In this document: piece after piece, positions 21,333 to 29,507 of the stretch
Layout: the number at the start of each line of letters is the position of its first letter
How positions within the stretch are numbered: the first letter of the stretch is position 1
Assembly: GCA_031375105.1 (NCBI GenBank)
Contig: JANMHJ010000051.1
Coordinates: 3,563 to 67,562 of the forward strand
DNA from: JANMDU01 sp031375105
GTDB lineage: Bacteria > Pseudomonadota > Gammaproteobacteria > Burkholderiales > Burkholderiaceae_C
Direction: 5' to 3'
DNA length: 64,000 nt
Translations under genes and position numbers: made by a program
The notes under the pieces: generated by a model
The model's input: only the letters and a program-made list of their open reading frames with translations
What the model was told of the DNA's origin: nothing
Database searches by the model: none

Positions 21333-24300
21333 ATGAAACGCATGCTGATCAATGCCACGCAAGTGGAAGAAAAACGCTTGGCCATTGTCGATGGCCAAAA
21401 ACTGCTCGATTACGAGATCGAAATCGAAGGCCGCGAGCAGCGCAAGGGCAATATTTACAAAGCGGTGGTGACTCGCGTTGAGCCCTCGCTTGAGGCTTGC
21501 TTTGTGGATTACGGTGAAGATCGCCACGGCTTTTTGCCGTTCAAAGAGATTTCTAAGCAGTATTTCAACGGCAATGTGTCGCCCAGCCAGGCGCGTATTC
21601 AAGATGTGATCCGCGAAGGCCAAGAGCTTTTCGTGCAGGTGGAAAAAGAAGAGCGCGGCAACAAAGGCGCAGCGCTGACCACCTTCATCTCGCTGGCCGG
21701 CCGCTATGTGGTCTTGATGCCCAACAACCCACGCGGCGGTGGCGTTTCGCGTCGCATCGAAGGCGATGACCGCGCTGAGCTCAAGGAGAACATGGATCAG
21801 CTCCAGTATCCAAACGGTATGAGCATCATCGCCCGCACCGCTGGCATTGGCCGCACGGCACCGGAATTGCAGTGGGATTTGAACTACCTTTTGAAGCTCT
21901 GGACGGCGATTGACGGCGCTGGCAAAGGCGGCAAAGGCGCATACCTGATTTACCAAGAATCCAGCCTCGTGATCCGCGCGATTCGCGATTACTTCAGCAC
22001 CGAAGTGGGCGACATCCTGATCGACACTGACGACATTTACGACCAAGCCAAGCAGTTCATGGATCACGTGATGCCTGAGCATTCAGCGCGCGTGAAGCGC
22101 TATCGTGATGATGCGCCGCTGTTTTCTCGCTTCCAGATCGAGCATCAGATTGAGAGTGCGTACTCACGCACCGTGCAGCTCCCATCGGGCGGCGCGATTG
22201 TGATTGACCACACCGAAGCTCTGGTGAGCGTGGACGTGAACTCGGCGCGCTCCATCCGTGGCGGCGACATTGAAGAGACCGCCACTCGCACCAACCTCGA
22301 AGCTGCTGACGAAGTGGCTCGCCAAATGCGCTTGCGCGATTTGGGCGGCCTGATTGTGATTGACTTCATCGACATGGAAGAGTCTCGCAACCGCCGCGAT
22401 GTGGAAAACCGCTTGCGCGATGCGCTTCGCCAAGACCGCGCTCGCGTGCAGTTTGGCGCGATCTCCAAATTCGGCCTGATGGAAATGAGCCGCCAGCGTT
22501 TGCGCCCAGCTCTCTCCGAAGGCGCTTCGATGCCTTGCCCACGTTGCGGTGGCTCGGGTCATATCCGCGATACGGAAAGCTCGGCGCTGCAAATTCTGCG
22601 CATCATCCAAGAAGAATCCATGAAGGAAAGCACGGCGGCTGTACATGCGCAAGTGCCGGTCGATGTGGCTTCTTTCTTGCTGAACGAAAAGCGCCTAGAG
22701 ATCCAGAAGATTGAATTGAAGCAGCGCGTGGCTGTGATTTTGATTCCGAACAAGCAGTTGGAAACGCCCAACTACAAGCTGGAGCGCTTGAAGCATGACG
22801 ACCCGCGCTTAGACAATCTCGACGTGAGCTACAAGATGGCGGAAGAGATTGAAGATGTGACCGCTGTAACGCGTCGCATCAATGAACCTACAAATAAGCA
22901 AACGCCGATCATCAAAGGCGTGCTGCCTGATGCACCTGCTCCGATGCAGGTGGCTAAGGAAGACAAGCCGAAACTGGTCGCTCCTATTTCTGTAGCGCCT
23001 GTCGCAGTATCTACAACGGCTGTAGCCCAGAAACCTGCCGAAAAAGGCTTCTTTGGCTGGATCAAAGCTTTGTTTGGCGCGAGCGATACGCCTGCGCCTG
23101 CTGTTGAAGCCAAGAAAGACGGCGCAGGTCAGCGGGATCGTGCGCCGGGCGTGGAAGGCAAAGACGGCCGCCCAGGTTCACGCGATGGTGGCCGTGAAGG
23201 CGGACGCGATGGCGAGCGCGGTGGCCGTGATGGTCGCCGTGGTGAGCGTGGTGGCCGGGGACGTGGTGAGCGTGGCGCGGATCGTGGCGGTGAGCGTGGT
23301 GGCGAACGCACTGAGCGCGGCGAACCACGCGGTGAGCGCCCGCCGATCGAAGGTCGCGAGCCGCGAGACGGTGGCCGTGAGGCGGGTCGTGAAAGCGCTC
23401 GCGGAGGTGAGCGCCGCGAGCGAGGCGGTCGTGGTGGAGAGCGCGGTGAACGTGCGCCGCGACAAGACGCTATCGAAAACGGAGCAATGAACGTAGATTC
23501 TGCAACGGCAAACAACCCGAATGCTTCACAAAACGAGGTGCGTGAGCCGCGTGAAAGTCGCGAAGGCCGCGAAGGGGGTCGTCGCGAACGCGGTGGGCGT
23601 GGGCGCGGGGATCGTCCAGATCGCCCAGATCTTCGCATTGACAACCCAGAAGGCATGAATACCGGCGTGGCATTGGCAGCGGGTGGCGTGGTGGCTGCCG
23701 GTGCTGCTGTTGCGATGCATGCCCAAGCTGCTCCTGCGGACGGCATACAAGCGGACGACCGAAGCGCGGGCCATGAACCCCAGCGTAGCGAAAGCGGTGA
23801 CACAGATCGCCGCGAAGGCAGTAATACAGATCGCCGCGAAGGCGGCGAGCGCCCGGAGGGTGAACGTCGCGAGCGCCGTTCGCGTGACCGCTATGGCCGT
23901 GACCGCCGTGAACGCGGTGTTGAGCGCGCTGAGCCAAGCCCGCAAGGCACAGCGCAAGGCGAGTTTTTTGAGCAAAATCAGCCTTTACCCGTTATGGAAT
24001 CTGCCCGGGGTGCTACTGAATTTGTAGCAAATGAGGCTTTGGCCTATACGCCTAAGTTTGCGCCTGAATTTGCATCTGCCCCTGCCCCTGCCGCAGCGCC
24101 CGCTCCAGCACCTGCCGCCGCCTACCGACAAGCCGCAGCGCCCGCCGCTGAGGCGAGCGTGGCAAGCATGCCCAAAGTTGGCAGTTTTGCATTGCCTGTG
24201 GCTGACATGGATGCCGTGGCCTCGGGCGCTGGCTTGCAATGGGTCAACTCCAACGCCGAGCGCATCGCTGCTGTCCAAGCGCAAATCGCCGCTGAGCCCA

Positions 24301-24434
24301 CGCCGATTCACATTCCCCGCGAGCGTCCGCCCGCTGTTGTGATTGATGCTGGCCCGCTCGTCTTGGTGGAAACCAAACGCGATCTGCGCAATATGACTTT
24401 GCCGTTTGAGCAAGCGGCGCAGCAACAACAGTAA
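21333..24434 (+). CDS. rne: Ribonuclease E
   Basis: A 1033-residue RNase E. The catalytic half has an S1 domain (about 35-125), the DNase-I-like metal site (VSVDVNSARS near 301 and VIVIDFIDME near 344) and the zinc link CPRCGGSGH (Cys401, Cys404). From about residue 520 on the protein is disordered. Two long Arg/Gly/Glu blocks (about 600-710 and 730-880, built from units such as GERGGRDG) make up the expected RNA-binding and degradosome scaffold part. A 40-bp repeat (ATEFVANEALAYT) lies between them and an Ala/Pro stretch. The last 30 residues (LVLVETKRDLRN) are likely conserved. The start has a strong GAAGGAG. Confidence 0.97.
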   Translation: MKRMLINATQVEEKRLAIVDGQKLLDYEIEIEGREQRKGNIYKAVVTRVEPSLEACFVDYGEDRHGFLPFKEISKQYFNGNVSPSQARIQDVIREGQELFVQVEKEERGNKGAALTTFISLAGRYVVLMPNNPRGGGVSRRIEGDDRAELKENMDQLQYPNGMSIIARTAGIGRTAPELQWDLNYLLKLWTAIDGAGKGGKGAYLIYQESSLVIRAIRDYFSTEVGDILIDTDDIYDQAKQFMDHVMPEHSARVKRYRDDAPLFSRFQIEHQIESAYSRTVQLPSGGAIVIDHTEALVSVDVNSARSIRGGDIEETATRTNLEAADEVARQMRLRDLGGLIVIDFIDMEESRNRRDVENRLRDALRQDRARVQFGAISKFGLMEMSRQRLRPALSEGASMPCPRCGGSGHIRDTESSALQILRIIQEESMKESTAAVHAQVPVDVASFLLNEKRLEIQKIELKQRVAVILIPNKQLETPNYKLERLKHDDPRLDNLDVSYKMAEEIEDVTAVTRRINEPTNKQTPIIKGVLPDAPAPMQVAKEDKPKLVAPISVAPVAVSTTAVAQKPAEKGFFGWIKALFGASDTPAPAVEAKKDGAGQRDRAPGVEGKDGRPGSRDGGREGGRDGERGGRDGRRGERGGRGRGERGADRGGERGGERTERGEPRGERPPIEGREPRDGGREAGRESARGGERRERGGRGGERGERAPRQDAIENGAMNVDSATANNPNASQNEVREPRESREGREGGRRERGGRGRGDRPDRPDLRIDNPEGMNTGVALAAGGVVAAGAAVAMHAQAAPADGIQADDRSAGHEPQRSESGDTDRREGSNTDRREGGERPEGERRERRSRDRYGRDRRERGVERAEPSPQGTAQGEFFEQNQPLPVMESARGATEFVANEALAYTPKFAPEFASAPAPAAAPAPAPAAAYRQAAAPAAEASVASMPKVGSFALPVADMDAVASGAGLQWVNSNAERIAAVQAQIAAEPTPIHIPRERPPAVVIDAGPLVLVETKRDLRNMTLPFEQAAQQQQ
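24012..24052 (+). repeat. 40-bp dispersed repeat, diverged copy inside rne
   Basis: GCTACTGAATTTGTAGCAAA keeps the first arm well. The second half (TGAGGCTTTGGCCTATACG) is diverged. It lies in the disordered C-terminal half of RNase E, where an insertion would be tolerated. Confidence 0.6.
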
Positions 24435-24451
24435 ATGTATTGCTGGTTCTC

Positions 24452-24479
24452 AAAAAAGCGATCTTCGGGTCGCTTTTTT
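24452..24479 (+). terminator. Intrinsic terminator of rne
   Basis: AAAAAAGCGATC (24452-24463), tetraloop TTCG closed by C-G, then GGTCGCTTTTTT (24468-24479). The stable C(UUCG)G loop and the run of T make this a textbook terminator. Because the stem starts with six A, it may also serve transcripts from the right. Confidence 0.93.
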
Positions 24480-24514
24480 CTTTTTTGGTGCTGCTTACCT
24501 TTGCTTGAGCGGGT

Positions 24515-24638
24515 AGATCGCACTACCTGCGCGTTTTGCTCCGTGTCCTCCGGCGGCGTTGAGTTGTATTTCTCTCGGGTAAGCTGATTTACGCCGCCTC
24601 CCCCTTTACCTCCGCAAAACGCACAGGCAGCGCGATCT
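24515..24638 (-). repeat. Long stem-loop element with conserved loop strands, copy X
   Basis: Outer arms at 24515-24539 and 24614-24638 pair over 25 positions, with the differences mostly giving G:U. On the minus strand the 5-prime loop strand is GGAGGTAAAGGGGGAG, an inner stem GCGGCG/CGCCGC follows, and the 3-prime loop strand is GGAGGACACGG. The loop strands match copies Y, Z1 and Z2; the stems do not. It lies between rne and pyk with no gene. Confidence 0.75.
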
Positions 24639-24725
24639 GGTGAGCGAAATAGTACGCCACGAGAACGACATCTCGTTTCAGCCGCGTTTTCTGAAAATTG
24701 CCACGTCAATTCGCAGCCATCGGCG

Positions 24726-24832
24726 CGGCGCATCTACCGCAGTGAGGTCAAGGAGGAGGCGGAGTAAATTTGAAACCGGAGAAAAATAACTTTTATCGCC
24801 GCTGGGGGACACGAACGGAGGTAGGTGCGCCG
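24726..24832 (+). repeat. Long stem-loop element with conserved loop strands, copy Y
   Basis: Outer arms CGGCGCATCTACC (24726-24738) and GGTAGGTGCGCCG (24820-24832). Loop strands: GAGGTCAAGGAGGAG (24744-24758) and GGGGGACACGA (24804-24814). It lies 88 bp from copy X in opposite orientation. The remaining bases of the 444-bp gap between rne and pyk show nothing else. Confidence 0.7.
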
Positions 24833-24878
24833 TGACGATGGTGGGTTCAGAGAAAACCGCCGAGCGCAACTCTAAGCT

Positions 24879-26324
24879 TTAACTCGCGCTACAAATCTTC
24901 AGCATATTCGTGCCGCCTGGTGCGCCCATCGGCTCGCCGCAGGTGATGGCATAGATATCGCCTGATTTCACGATGCCGCGCTCTTTCAAGTGTGCCTCTG
25001 CTGCTGCCAAAGCGCTGTCTTTGTCGCTAGAAATTTCCATAAAGAGCGGGCGCACATTGCGATACAGCGCCATTTTGCGCTGCGTGCTGATTTTGGGTGT
25101 GAGCGCGTAAATCGGCACATGGATGCGGTGGCGGCTCATCCACAAAGGCGTGGAGCCGCTGTCGGTCATGGCCACGATGGCTTTCGCGCCCAAATGGTGC
25201 GCTGTGAAGAGTGCGCCCATGGCAATCGATTGATCAATGCGGTCAAAGGTCATGCCGGTGAAATTGGCATCGAGTGTCACATCTTCGGCCTCTTCAGCGG
25301 CCTCACACACGCGGCTCATTTCTTGAATGGTCTCTAGTGGGAATTTGCCCGAAGCTGTCTCGGCGGACAACATCACCGCATCAGTGCCATCCAGCACGGC
25401 GTTGGCCACATCGCTCACCTCGGCGCGGGTGGGCACGGGGTTGGTGATCATGCTTTCCATCATTTGCGTGGCTGTGATCACGACTTTATCCATCGCGCGA
25501 GCCATTTTGATCATGCGTTTTTGCAAGGCGGGCACAGCAGCATGGCCCACTTCTACCGCCAAATCCCCCCGCGCCACCATGATGCCGTCGGAGGCGCGCA
25601 AAATTTCTTCTAATTTAGGAATCGCCTCGGCTCGCTCGATTTTTGCAATCAAACCGGGCTTGTGTTTGTATTCAGCACCAGCCACATTACACAGTTGACG
25701 CGCCATTTCCATGTCGGTGGCATTTTTCGGGAAGCTCACGGCCACGTAATCGGCTTGGAAGCTCATCGCGGTTTTGATGTCTTCCATGTCTTTGGCAGTC
25801 AGTGCGGGCGCAGTCAGCCCGCCGCCTTGCTTGTTAATGCCTTTGTTGTTGGACAGTTCACCGCCCAAACGCACCACGGTATGCACCGCCTCGCCTTTGA
25901 TCGCCGTCACATCCAGCATGATCAGGCCATCGTTGAGCAAGAGCACATCGCCCTTTTTCACTTCGCGCGGCAGCTCTTTGTAATCCAGACCGACGGCGTC
26001 GACATTACCCAGCTCTTTGCGATCGCCGTCGAGCACGAATGAAGCACCGTTCTCCAGCCAGACTTTGCCTTCTGCGAATTTACCCACGCGAATTTTCGGG
26101 CCTTGCAGATCGGCCATGATGGCCACGACACGCCCTGCGCGGCGCGAAGCCTCGCGCACCATCAAAGCGCGGTCGATATGGTCTTGCGCTGTGCCATGGC
26201 TGAAATTCAACCGCACCACGCTGACCTTGGCGCGAATCATGGCCTCCAGCATCTCCACGGTGGAAGAGGCGGGGCCAATGGTGGCGACTATTTTTGTAGC
26301 GTGGCGGGGAATGCGTTCTTGCAT
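24879..26324 (-). CDS. pyk: Pyruvate kinase
   Basis: A 481-residue pyruvate kinase: RHATKIVATIGPASSTVEML at the N-terminus, the active-site region MVARGDLAVEVG and the signature ITATQMMESM (about 285-295) with MLSAETASGKFPLE. It transfers phosphate from PEP to ADP. The C-terminal regulatory domain is complete and ends TCGEPMGAPGGTNMLKI. Start at the ATG at 26324, behind GGAG; a 17-residue upstream extension is rejected. It is the single gene between the rne terminator region and the dolP-like gene's terminator. Confidence 0.97.
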   Translation of the reverse strand: MQERIPRHATKIVATIGPASSTVEMLEAMIRAKVSVVRLNFSHGTAQDHIDRALMVREASRRAGRVVAIMADLQGPKIRVGKFAEGKVWLENGASFVLDGDRKELGNVDAVGLDYKELPREVKKGDVLLLNDGLIMLDVTAIKGEAVHTVVRLGGELSNNKGINKQGGGLTAPALTAKDMEDIKTAMSFQADYVAVSFPKNATDMEMARQLCNVAGAEYKHKPGLIAKIERAEAIPKLEEILRASDGIMVARGDLAVEVGHAAVPALQKRMIKMARAMDKVVITATQMMESMITNPVPTRAEVSDVANAVLDGTDAVMLSAETASGKFPLETIQEMSRVCEAAEEAEDVTLDANFTGMTFDRIDQSIAMGALFTAHHLGAKAIVAMTDSGSTPLWMSRHRIHVPIYALTPKISTQRKMALYRNVRPLFMEISSDKDSALAAAEAHLKERGIVKSGDIYAITCGEPMGAPGGTNMLKICSAS

Positions 26325-26424
26325 GGAAACTCCAGTTGTGCAGTGCGATTGAGGGCGGCGGCTTAGTAACCGCAAAGTAATCGAAAGACATTGTGCCTGT
26401 AATCGAGTTACATGTCAGGTACGA

Positions 26425-26456
26425 AAAAAGCAAATGCCCCGGCGAGCGGGGCATTT
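26425..26456 (-). terminator. Intrinsic terminator after the BON-domain lipoprotein gene
   Basis: AAATGCCCC (26432-26440) and GGGGCATTT (26448-26456) form a 9-bp stem with a 7-nt loop. Reading the minus strand the stem is followed by GCTTTTTTC, a good T-run, so it ends the transcript of the lipoprotein gene. Confidence 0.88.
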
Positions 26457-26473
26457 TGCGGCGCCAAGCGCTA

Positions 26474-27139
26474 TCAGTTGGTGGGGCTGGTAGGCCCCGT
26501 GCCCGGCTTGGGTGGCTGTGGCAGCAGGCGCAGCAGCTCTTCTTCGCTGATGATTTCTAACACGCGCACCACCCGCAATACACCAGTTGTGTTGCGGGTG
26601 ATCTCGGTGGCGCGGCCAGCTTCGCGCTGTGTGACGCGGCCCAGCAAGTAGGTGGTGCCGCGCTCAGTGACGACCTTGAAGGCGTTGGCATACAAATCTT
26701 TGGCATCCACAAACCCAGCTTTCACCCGCCCTGTAGTGAGCGAATCGGCTGAGCGCGAGGTGAGTGAGGTATTGCCCAGCACGGCCAGCTCATTAACGAT
26801 GCTGCGCACATTTTCGACGCGGCTAGCGATCTCTTGCGCACGCTGCTTGTCAGCCTCGCTGGGCACTTCGCCAGTGAGCAAGACTTGGCGGTTATAGCTT
26901 GTGACGTTGATGTGAACGCGCTCTAAGAAGGCTTCGCGCAAACGATTGGCCGCACGCAGCTCAATGCCCTCGTCTTCCAACTGCGCACCCGAGGTGCGGC
27001 GATCTGTGGCCAGCAGCGTGCCGCCGAGCATGGCACCGCCCACGATCAAGGGCGCACAGCCACTCAAGATTTGGGAGCCCATCAGGGCACTGGCCTTTAT
27101 AAATAGGGCGCGGCGCGCTACTAAATTCATAGTGTTCAT
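26474..27139 (-). CDS. BON-domain lipoprotein, DolP (YraP)-like
   Basis: A 221-residue protein with a lipoprotein signal (QILSGC, Cys28) and two BON domains: LREAFLERVHINVTSYNRQV (about 67-86) and DLYANAFKVVTERGTTYLLG (about 146-165). DolP maintains outer membrane integrity in enterobacteria. The order dolP-like, SIS protein, YraN, RsmI found here is that of the E. coli yraP region, which supports the call. The ATG overlaps the upstream TGA (ATGA) behind AGGAG. Its N-terminal residues MNLVARRALFIKA come from a 40-bp repeat. Confidence 0.88.
   Translation of the reverse strand: MNTMNLVARRALFIKASALMGSQILSGCAPLIVGGAMLGGTLLATDRRTSGAQLEDEGIELRAANRLREAFLERVHINVTSYNRQVLLTGEVPSEADKQRAQEIASRVENVRSIVNELAVLGNTSLTSRSADSLTTGRVKAGFVDAKDLYANAFKVVTERGTTYLLGRVTQREAGRATEITRNTTGVLRVVRVLEIISEEELLRLLPQPPKPGTGPTSPTN
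27094..27133 (-). repeat. 40-bp dispersed repeat at the start of the BON lipoprotein gene
   Basis: On the coding strand: ACTATGAATTTAGTAGCGCG followed by CCGCGCCCTATTTATAAAGG, exactly 40 bp. It begins within the fourth codon and encodes the positively charged part of the lipoprotein signal. Confidence 0.75.
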
Positions 27140-27744
27140 AGATTCTCCTGATCACCTAACAACATGGCATCGACCCCGTCGCACAGACAGTGCAGCGTGA
27201 GCAAATGGACTTCTTGAATACGCGCCGTGCGCTCATGGGGCACGCAGATATGGACATCAGTCTCTTGCAGCATGGCGGCGATTTTGCCGCCACCTTTACC
27301 GTCTTTGCTGCCAGTCAACGCAATCACGATCATCTCGCGCAGATGCGCGGCTTCAACCGCTGCAATCACGTTGGCTGAATTGCCACTGGTAGAAATCGCC
27401 ACCAACACATCGCCGCCCGTGCCCAAAGCGCGCACTTGTCTTGCGAAGATTTGGCTGAAGTCGTAATCGTTGGCAATCGCGGTAAGGATGGAGCTGTCGG
27501 TGGTCAGTGCAATCGCGGCCAGCTCGGGGCGCTCGCGCTCGTAGCGGCCCACAAACTCTGCTGCGAAATGCTGCGCATCGGCGGCTGAGCCGCCATTGCC
27601 GCAGACCAGCACTTTGCCGCCGTTCGTCACGCAAGCCAGCAGCGCTTCCGTGGCTTGCGCAATCGGTTTGGAGAGCAGCTGCGCGGCCTGGTATTTCAGA
27701 TCGGCGCTGTCGATGAAGTTTTTTTCAATGCGTTGTTCGAGCAT
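27136..27744 (-). CDS. SIS-domain protein, DiaA/GmhA-like
   Basis: A 202-residue SIS-fold protein: KVLVCGNGGSAADAQHFAAE (about 46-65), LTTDSSILTAIANDYDF (about 80-96) and ISTSGNSANVI (about 115-125). Sequence alone does not separate phosphoheptose isomerase GmhA from DiaA, the regulator of DnaA assembly. The neighbours yraN and a dolP-like gene favour DiaA. Start at the ATG at 27744; an upstream frame to 27816 runs through a 40-bp repeat and is rejected. Confidence 0.88.
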   Translation of the reverse strand: MLEQRIEKNFIDSADLKYQAAQLLSKPIAQATEALLACVTNGGKVLVCGNGGSAADAQHFAAEFVGRYERERPELAAIALTTDSSILTAIANDYDFSQIFARQVRALGTGGDVLVAISTSGNSANVIAAVEAAHLREMIVIALTGSKDGKGGGKIAAMLQETDVHICVPHERTARIQEVHLLTLHCLCDGVDAMLLGDQENL

Positions 27745-27769
27745 GGTAGGTTTGGATGAGTCTAGCAAT

Positions 27770-27809
27770 GATACTAAATTGATAGCAAAGTTCGCAGGAA
27801 ATATAACGG
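27770..27809 (+). repeat. 40-bp dispersed repeat between the SIS gene and yraN
   Basis: GATACTAAATTGATAGCAAA followed by GTTCGCAGGAAATATAACGG, 40 bp. It lies within the 94-bp gap upstream of the SIS gene. Confidence 0.9.
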
Positions 27810-27838
27810 GAAGCACCCGATTTGATCAACTATTTGCA

Positions 27839-28252
27839 TCAGGATGCATCAAAAGCTGCCTGCAGCCATTCGATCTGCATGTCTTGCCCATCACCTTGCA
27901 GGCTGACCACGTCAAAGCGGCAAGGCGGCAGGCGCGGCAAACGGCTGATGTAAAGCTGCGCTGCGAAGATGATGCGCCGCCGTTTGGTGGCGCTGATGCT
28001 GGCCGCTGCACCGCCAAAGCCGGCGCTTTTGCGATGCCGCACTTCCACGAAAACCAGCGTGCCATCGGGCGAGCGCATGATCAAATCGACCTCGCCACCG
28101 CCGCGCCCTGGTGTTTTGAAATTGCGTGCCACCAGCAGCAAACCGCGCTCTGCCAGGTATTCCAAAGCGCGCTCTTCGCCGCTGTCGCCCACGGCTTTCG
28201 TCGTGGGTCGCTTCAGCGGAGGTTTTACCGCTATGCTCTTGAACACATTCAT
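27839..28252 (-). CDS. yraN: YraN family protein (UPF0102)
   Basis: A 137-residue protein with the UPF0102 pattern: GEERALEYLAERGLLLVARN (about 24-43), GGGEVDLIMRSPDGTLVFVE (about 50-69) and the Lys/Arg-rich segment SATKRRRIIFAAQLYI. The fold resembles Holliday-junction-type nucleases, with E-D-E acidic residues present. Its function is not settled. Start at the ATG at 28252, divergent from rsmI with 35 bp between. Confidence 0.9.
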   Translation of the reverse strand: MNVFKSIAVKPPLKRPTTKAVGDSGEERALEYLAERGLLLVARNFKTPGRGGGEVDLIMRSPDGTLVFVEVRHRKSAGFGGAAASISATKRRRIIFAAQLYISRLPRLPPCRFDVVSLQGDGQDMQIEWLQAAFDAS

Positions 28253-28287
28253 ACAAGCATTGTGCCTTTGAAAACCGCGCTCCTCCG

Positions 28288-29184
28288 ATGAAAGCTGACT
28301 TCTCCCCCGCTCTGGCCGCTGCACAATCTGCCGCAGGTGCGCAGCTATATCCAGCGGGCATGCTTTACATGGTGGCCACGCCAATTGGCAACTTGGCCGA
28401 TATTTCCCTGCGTGCACTGCATGTGCTCAGCCTCGTGGACCAAATCGCCTGCGAAGACACGCGCCACACCCAAGGCATGCTCGGCATTTACGGCATCAGC
28501 AAACCGCTGCTCGCCGTGCACGAGCACAACGAATGCGAAGCAGCCTCTGGCATCATCGCCCGCTTGCAGGTAGGCGAGCGCATCGCCTACGTGAGCGACG
28601 CAGGCACACCCGCCGTGAGCGATCCGGGCGCGCGCTTGGCCGCAGCGGTAGCCCAAGCAGGCTATCGCGTGATGCCGTTGCCGGGTGCCAGCAGCATCAC
28701 CGCGCTGATCAGCGCTGCGGGCTTAACCGGCGATGCTGGCGGCTTCGTGTTTGAAGGCTTTCTCTCTTCCAAATCCAAGGAGCGAGAAACGCAGGTGATG
28801 CGCTTGAGCGTTGAGCCCCGCGCCGTGATCTTGCTGGAGGCACCGCATCGCATTGAGGCATTGGCGGCTGCTTTGGCGGCTTTGGGCCAACGCTCTCTGA
28901 CGATAGGCCGCGAACTCACCAAACAATTCGAGCAAATCGCTACGATGCCCGCGAGCGAATTCTCAAGCTGGCTCGCGCAAGACAAGCATCGCTGTATCGG
29001 TGAATTCGCCTTGGCCATTCATCCGCAAACCGCCACGCAAACCGCAGCGGGCGAAGGCGAGCGCATCTTGAAACTCTTGTTACCCGAGCTGCCCACCAAA
29101 ACCGCCGTGAAACTCGCGGCTGACATCTCAGGCGAGCCGCGCAACGCGCTCTACGAGCTGGCGCTGCAACTGAAAAAAGAGTAA
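28288..29184 (+). CDS. rsmI: 16S rRNA (cytidine1402-2'-O)-methyltransferase RsmI
   Basis: A 298-residue SAM-dependent tetrapyrrole-methylase-fold enzyme: LYMVATPIGNLADISLRALH (about 26-45), ACEDTRHTQGML, RIAYVSDAGTPAVSDPG (about 97-113) and PLPGASSITALISAAGL. RsmI methylates C1402 of 16S rRNA in the decoding centre. It has a somewhat long N-terminus (25 residues before the first strand), so a later start such as the ATG at 28360 is possible. The last base of the TAA is the first base of the next gene's ATG. Confidence 0.95.
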   Translation: MKADFSPALAAAQSAAGAQLYPAGMLYMVATPIGNLADISLRALHVLSLVDQIACEDTRHTQGMLGIYGISKPLLAVHEHNECEAASGIIARLQVGERIAYVSDAGTPAVSDPGARLAAAVAQAGYRVMPLPGASSITALISAAGLTGDAGGFVFEGFLSSKSKERETQVMRLSVEPRAVILLEAPHRIEALAAALAALGQRSLTIGRELTKQFEQIATMPASEFSSWLAQDKHRCIGEFALAIHPQTATQTAAGEGERILKLLLPELPTKTAVKLAADISGEPRNALYELALQLKKE

Positions 29185-29507
29185 TGGCCAGAGGTCAATA
29201 TCACGTTTACGTCATCGCGCTGGACGACCGCGTCTGGAACAGCGCCAAATTCCGCCGCTGCAACCCCGATTACGTGATGGGTCAGCCCTTCGTCTATGTC
29301 GGCATGACCGGCCTCGACCCCGACACCCGCTTCGACAAACACAAAGCCGGCATTGAAGCCAACAAATACGTCACCGACTACGGCCTGCATCTGTTGCCCG
29401 CGCTCTACGAAAAACTCAACCCGATGCCGCATGTGGCGGCCAAGGTGATGGAGGTTGAATTGGCGATCACTTTGCAGGCAATGGGCTATGGCGTTTGGCA
29501 AGGCTGA
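29184..29507 (+). CDS. Small protein, possible GIY-YIG-type fold
   Basis: A 107-residue protein coupled to rsmI (TAATG). The two short strands YHVYVIAL (about 6-13) and PFVYVGMTG (about 35-43), followed by RFDKHKAG (about 49-56), resemble the GIY...YIG...R layout of GIY-YIG nucleases. A Glu in KVMEVELAI (about 88-96) could be the metal ligand. The exact GIY/YIG tripeptides are replaced (VYV and VYVG), so nuclease activity is uncertain. I do not know a named family member. Confidence 0.6.
   Translation: MARGQYHVYVIALDDRVWNSAKFRRCNPDYVMGQPFVYVGMTGLDPDTRFDKHKAGIEANKYVTDYGLHLLPALYEKLNPMPHVAAKVMEVELAITLQAMGYGVWQG

Noticed and set aside
23129..23975. Several minus-strand frames (up to 224 codons) rich in Arg/Ser/Pro or Thr/Ala opposite the RNase E tail
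   Set aside because: Products of the repetitive GC-rich coding sequence of rne; low-complexity in all frames.
24308..24733. 141-codon minus-strand frame after rne
   Set aside because: It runs through the rne terminator and stem-loop copy X; the peptide is the translated repeat, not a protein-like sequence.
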